Below are positions 59,139 through 64,000 of a DNA stretch of 64,000 bases, one piece after another (the stretch's first letter is position 1; the number at the start of each line of letters is the position of its first letter). A program made the position numbers and the translations under genes. The stretch spans positions 20,126,058 through 20,190,057 of the forward strand of contig CM049310.1 in the NCBI GenBank assembly GCA_026874595.1, in the 5' to 3' direction. This DNA is from Sipunculus nudus (lineage: Eukaryota > Annelida > Sipuncula > Golfingiida > Sipunculidae). Under the pieces are notes generated by a model, which was not told the DNA's origin, made no database searches, and saw only the letters and a program-made list of their open reading frames with translations.

Positions 59139-60520
59139 AGATAACGGTTTATTTACACCGTACCTGTCACATACATGTACTTTATTGGGACTTTGATCTT
59201 CTAAAAATGACTTAGGACGGGCCTGTTCATGTAATATATATAAGTATGCTTACCAGCCAGCAAGCTTTGTTTACATGTATAGCAGGGACACAGGGTCAAA
59301 GGGTTAACTCGTCCAGGGGCAGCACTGATCTGGTACAGACAGGTCAGACAGGAGTCAAATGTGTAGCCTTGTAGTGGCTGGAACATCATGGCTGTGTCAG
59401 TGCTTGCAGAACTTTAAACGGGGAAAGGTTCCAGTGTAATGGAATTATAAGAATGAAAAAAAAATAAAATACTGGACTCTTCTCTGGCTGCAATACCTAG
59501 GAATAATAAGAAGTATATATATATATTAGTGGAATCTTGTGTTTTTGTGTCAAATATTGAAAACGCCCAGTTCAACAGACTGAACAAAACAGCGTGGCAT
59601 ACGGATTAAACAGAAATGAACTGTGCGGCTAGCCATAGAAATTAAGTAAACTATCAGTTAATCGCAATCATGATAATATGAGAACGGATCAGTTATAAAA
59701 CAGTGGACTCAAACATATATTTGTTGTGTATACATTTATGTCATATCGAATAGTCTATACTATACCAATTAAGGGGAAGCTATGATATAATTCGTCAAAG
59801 ACTTTTTTTCGAGCGGACTATGATACATATTATATTTCAACACTTGTATATCGTATGTAGAAAGCTCACTGAAAATTGTTTGATTGATGATTGGTATAAG
59901 TAAATTTTATTCTGTGTCTCCAAAGAGATTAGCTGGGTTGGGTATCATTGTGAAATGTATTTCATAGTTTTGTTTTAGAGATAGTTTTGTACTTTGATCT
60001 TTTTTGTTGTTTGTTTTCTTTTGTTCTGCTGCGTAATAAATTGTCACTAAAAAATAAACCAGAAATCATCCTATATATACACATTTCTGTGACATGCACC
60101 TGCGGACAACATGCAAATTGAACTGTTCATTCGAAAACTGAATTTTAGTACAACAATTTAGAAATAACGAATCTAAACAGCATGGACTTCCTGAACTCGG
60201 AAAAATTGATTTTGTTAAGTTCAATTATATTATGTCATTTGATAGTGGACGTGTTATTTGTAATATAATAGAGCAGATATAGAAGTATTTGAGTACTGGT
60301 AAGTGGTATTTGTTATCATGTGGTTTATCATCAACCTTTTGTGGTTTACGAAATACTAGCTCCATGGCCTAGATAAACGAGCCATGAAAACGCATCATGT
60401 TCGTATTTTATGCCTTCTGGATGGCAGAGGTAGGTTCACAGGCCTAGATATAAGCCAGAGGTCATAACCCAGCCGTTGTTAGAAGTGCTTATCTCTGAAG
60501 TCCTTTAGAGGTTTCACCGT
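59139..60520. other. Intergenic stretch, no gene recognised
   Basis: AT-rich; a short AT run at 59515-59525. No bounded element or coding exon. Confidence 0.5.
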
Positions 60521-62160
60521 TTTTTTAGCTCAGCTGACTGAAAGCCGTCTGGCCGTCCGTTAACAGGGCACAAATCGTAACCGCAGACTCTAGAAACCTG
60601 TAACTTAAAATCCTTGGAAGTCAATAAAAAAATCTCCTTGGAAACGTGAAGTTGGGTCACTGTGACCTATTTCCTCCTAGCTATAGTATAGGGATTGTAC
60701 GTACCCACCAGAATTATTAAAATTTGATAAAAAAAAACCTCCAGTTTCTTGATAATTAATGCATGGATTGCCCAGATATTTGTCTTGAATATTGACCATA
60801 GCTAGGCTTGTAAGTTCCCGAAAACTGGTGGCGCCACCTGTATTATTTTCTATTTTTTTCTGTTTTTAAGACCCTCTAGTGACAGCAACTTCTCAGCTGT
60901 GGTTTCATCTTGTGTCCCGAAACCTGGCGTGTTTGTGGATTAAGACTGGTTACGCTATCTGATTTGTTTCTATTTTTTTATGCATTGTGTCTTTTATTTT
61001 GAGACTGCCAAATTATATTGATTCTATCAGATTTACAACTGTGGTTTCATCTAGTGTCCTGAAACCTTGAGTTTTATTAGTGCCCCGCTTGAATTAGCAG
61101 ATGCCCTATATAGTAATCACCATGTATGTCTGTCTGTTCGTCTTTCTGTATGTCCGTCAAATTTGTTTTCTGGTTATAACTCTATTTTGGATTGACATAT
61201 CGATTTCAAATTTACGCTTTCTATGGCCAACCCCTATAGCAAGAATTCGATTGATTTTGGGGTCATGAAGTCAAAGGTCACTGGACCAACAAATTCAGAA
61301 AGATTGTTGATGCATTTCAAGCCAAACGTTTCATCCCAAACTTCTATCTAGCACATATAGCTGAATTAACAATAGGGGAAGAACCTGATTGAATTTTGGG
61401 TCACATGGTCAAATGAAAAGGTCAAAGGGGCCATCTGTTCACATATTTGTTTCTGGATGATAACTTCAGTTTTGTTTGACATACTGGTTTCAAACTGGAC
61501 TTATACATAGCCCACCAATAAAGTAAGGAATCTTTATATTTTGGAGTCATGAGGTCAAAGGTCAAGACCACAGGACTCACTTTTTTTAAAGATTGTGGAT
61601 GCATTTTAAGCCAAACTTATCATCCCATACCTCCCATCTTCCAGTTATTGCTCAACTGCCAATAGTGGGAAAAAACTTATGGATTTTAGGGTCACAAGTT
61701 AAAAGGCAAAGGTCAAAGGAGTCATCTGTCTACATATCTGTTTCCAGATGATAGTCCAAGTTGGATTGAAATATTGGTTTAAAAATTGACTTATGTATGA
61801 CCCTCTACTAAAGTAAGAACTTGATTGATTTTCTGGTCATTTGGTCAAAGTCAAAGGACCTACTTCTTTAAAAAGAATGTTGATGCATTTGACGCCAAAC
61901 TTTTCATCTCAAACTTTCCATCTCTCACATGTTGATCATCTGCCAATAGGGAAAGATTTTGTTTAATTTTTGGTTCACAAGCTGAAAGATTAAGGTCACG
62001 GGGCCGCTCTATAAACAATTAGTGCATGGATGATAACTCCAGTTTGGGCAGACAGATAGTCTTTAAACTTGTTCACAGGACCCACATTTTTGTTATTTTA
62101 AGCTCAAAAACATATCCTTTAGACTAATTCAGCTGAGCGTCGAGACCAATAGACCAATCA
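60521..62160 (+). mobile_element. Family-A repeat, long variant (copy 5)
   Basis: The 5' end is T's then AGCTCAGCTGACTGAAAG, with GTCCGTTAACAGGGCAC. A GGTGGCGCCACCTGT palindrome is near 60826. From ~61130 the body changes to four diverged ~290-bp units carrying CATCTGT..ACATAT.TGTTTC..GATGATA and TTT.GGTCA..TGGTCAAAGG. It ends ATTCAGCTGAGCGTCGAGACC, with an eroded hairpin, near 62160. It therefore carries a different internal cassette from copies 1 and 3. Confidence 0.6.
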
Positions 62161-62990
62161 CATTTATATAAAAAGAACAGGATGGCCAAACATTGCTCTA
62201 ACCAGGTAGGGTCCATAGGTGATTTTTCAGACACCTTGCGATTTCTACATTTAAGCCTAACGCTGCAGAAGAAAGAAAAATACAGGATGTGAGCAGTTGC
62301 TGATTTCTGCTGGTGGGCAGAGTTCGGTTACGAGCACTCTAGCCACCTATTTAATCTTGATCTTGCCCACAATTACATATTTTCCAAGTAATAACAATCT
62401 TTAATGTTTTCTAATTGTACATATGATTTTAAAGATATTTCATCACTCAGAACTGACAGGGTTTCAAGTAACTCTGGAGATATACATAATAAATTCGGTT
62501 TACTTAAGTCAGTTTTTGGTATGCATACACACCTGAATGATGAATCACCACAGGCATTGTTCCAATTAACACTGATTCATGTAAAGCAGGGGTGAGCGAA
62601 CTACATACGTCCAACAAAAAGCAAACTTTTGTTTCATGGCGATGACAATTTTTTGCGGGATACAGCAACAGTTAAAAAAATAATTGGATCAACAGCATTC
62701 TCGACATTTGCCATCGTTTAAAATTGTTCACACTTTAAACAATATTCACAAATTCCATCCACTCATTCAACATTATCAATCAACCGAGAAGCGCATGCGC
62801 ACTGGAAGCGTCATTGCGTGGTCCTCTTCAGAAGCGATCACACGTACGAAAGTTTTTACAGGAATAATCAGAATCAATCAATTTTTTGTGACTGTCGATC
62901 ACCAGACAGATAGACTAGCTTTTTACGTTGAGACCTACATTACAGGTCGAGAAGAGAGCTTCAGGAAGGGGGATTTGTTTCCGGTTCGCA
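62161..62990. other. Flank of the DIRS-like element
   Basis: No gene recognised. The last ~100 bases may be the 5' leader of the DIRS-like element. Confidence 0.4.
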
Positions 62991-63915
62991 ATGGCTGACT
63001 CAGCCGAAATGGCCACCTTAGCTTCAAACAGCACAGTGAAGCTCATACCACCTGTTTTTGATGGGAGCAATTCTACCTGAGTCATCAACCATGAACGAAA
63101 GTTCTTTGACTCAAGGGAGGAATCACAAGAAAGCAAGAAATAACGCTCCGCCGCGCGCAGCTCCAGCAGTAAGAAAGCCGGTGCTGACCGGGCTGAAAGC
63201 ATTGACCACAAAAGCACAGCATAGAGCTCAAGCTCTAATTCAAAATCCAAGCAGCGATACACGTAGCTCGACCAAGAAACCAAAGTGCTTCTTAAGCAGC
63301 TCAGGGAGAAAGCATTCATATTCGAGGAAATGTTTATGTACCGAACTTGCAGAAATCAAAGATCAGCTTAAAACCCTGACTTCAACTATGACAATTTTGA
63401 CGCCAGTTGTGTCCTTCTCAATTTAAAAACACTGAACCTTTATGTCAAATATAGACACTGAGAAATGGATAGTATTTACACCTGTACTCAGTTGATGACA
63501 CCAAACTGTTATATGGCCTCTATAGATCTTTCAGATGCGTATTATACAGTACCTGTGAGTGAACAATTTCCAGAGTACATGAAATTTAAATTTGATGGAA
63601 CCCTTTACAAATGCACGTGTCTTGCAAATGGACTGTCACCTGCACCATTTCTCTTTTCAAAGCTACTAAAACCAGTGCTTGCTTATCTGAGGTCTAGGGG
63701 TTTTGCATCCCCAGTCTAGACTACTCGACCATGGTGGCCTCATCTAAGCAGAAAGTTAACACAACAACCAGTTCCCCTCCCCAAGAGGGTTGCTGAAACT
63801 TCCTTTGGACCCAAACAAGGTGAATCCTCTGCTGCCCAAACTCCAAATGTTGGCTTGTAGCTTGTCAGGAAAAGACTTCAACAACAAGGAATATCACTTT
63901 GAGCCCAGGAAATTA
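62991..63915 (+). pseudogene. DIRS-like (tyrosine-recombinase) retrotransposon remnant
   Basis: A gag-like frame starts at the ATG at 62991 (MADSAEMATLASN...) and stops at 63078-63080. Broken gag-like sequence continues, with a LKQLREKAF-type stretch near 63290. A reverse transcriptase fragment lies at 63465-63719 (MASIDLSDAYYTVPV, YKCTCLANGLSPAPFLFSKL), which is the DIRS/Ngaro style (D-L-x-D-A-Y-Y). A further piece at 63787-63912 (NPLLPKLQMLACSLSGK) resembles the segment between reverse transcriptase and recombinase in this group. The YADD/YIDD block, RNase H and recombinase are absent or beyond the edge. Clearly defective. Confidence 0.7.
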
Positions 63916-64000
63916 TATTAAATGCTTGGTGATCAGGCTCCAAAGTACGATATAAAGTTTACCTCATGAAGAGGGATTTTTTTTGCAAAAAAAACCGCGG
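63916..64000. other. Right edge, possible continuation of the DIRS-like remnant
   Basis: No clear motif. An A/T-rich end reaches the window border. Confidence 0.3.

Overview
The window is AT-rich eukaryotic (animal) DNA with intron-split genes and heavy repeat content. Long AT microsatellites, G/C homopolymers, dispersed repeats carrying GTCCGTC runs, CR1-like, L1/Tx1-like and DIRS-like retroelements, and duplicated small-molecule methyltransferase and Mab-21-type genes together suggest a lophotrochozoan, most likely a mollusc such as a bivalve. That placement is inference from gene and repeat content. No operons, CRISPR arrays or prokaryotic features were seen.

Layout. (1) 1-822, minus strand: 5' coding exon of an ankyrin-repeat protein that runs off the left edge. 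(2) 0.8-16.7 kb: no supportable gene; minisatellites, AT microsatellites, a 172-bp tandem duplication and a tRNA-derived SINE-like repeat. (3) 16.78-21.44 kb, plus strand: a complete three-coding-exon Mab-21/cGAS-like-receptor family gene with a plausible TATA box, an untranslated first exon and poly(A) signals. (4) 22.5-24.6 kb: two back-to-back rolling-circle-like repeats. (5) 25.46-29.4 kb, minus strand: nicotinamide/phenylethanolamine N-methyltransferase-like gene A, with three coding exons and a homology-supported untranslated first exon. (6) 30.7-38.2 kb: a dispersed repeat apparently split by a CR1-like LINE whose ORF1 (PHD finger plus SGNH esterase) is intact and whose ORF2 is broken. 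(7) 41.0-42.1 kb: a well-bounded second rolling-circle-like family. (8) 43.5-59.1 kb, plus strand: methyltransferase pseudogene C, split by a 5'-truncated L1/Tx1-like LINE with a 16-bp target-site duplication, then gene B, whose second intron has grown to about 10 kb. (9) 60.5-62.2 kb: a long dispersed repeat; (10) 63-64 kb: a decayed DIRS-like tyrosine-recombinase retrotransposon.

The methyltransferase locus is the main gene story. A functional-looking copy on the minus strand, an inverted pseudogene, a second copy on the plus strand and a stray promoter fragment all descend from one gene. The copies act as internal controls: they support the exon boundaries, the start codon, an untranslated first exon, and the insertion points of two transposable elements. 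The second story is two repeat families with different ends but the same architecture: a hairpin at the 5' end, the inverse of the 5' terminal sequence placed subterminally at the 3' end, then a hairpin and CTTG or CTAG followed by T. This resembles the non-autonomous Helentron/HINE class. All copies were compared by eye, so identities are qualitative.
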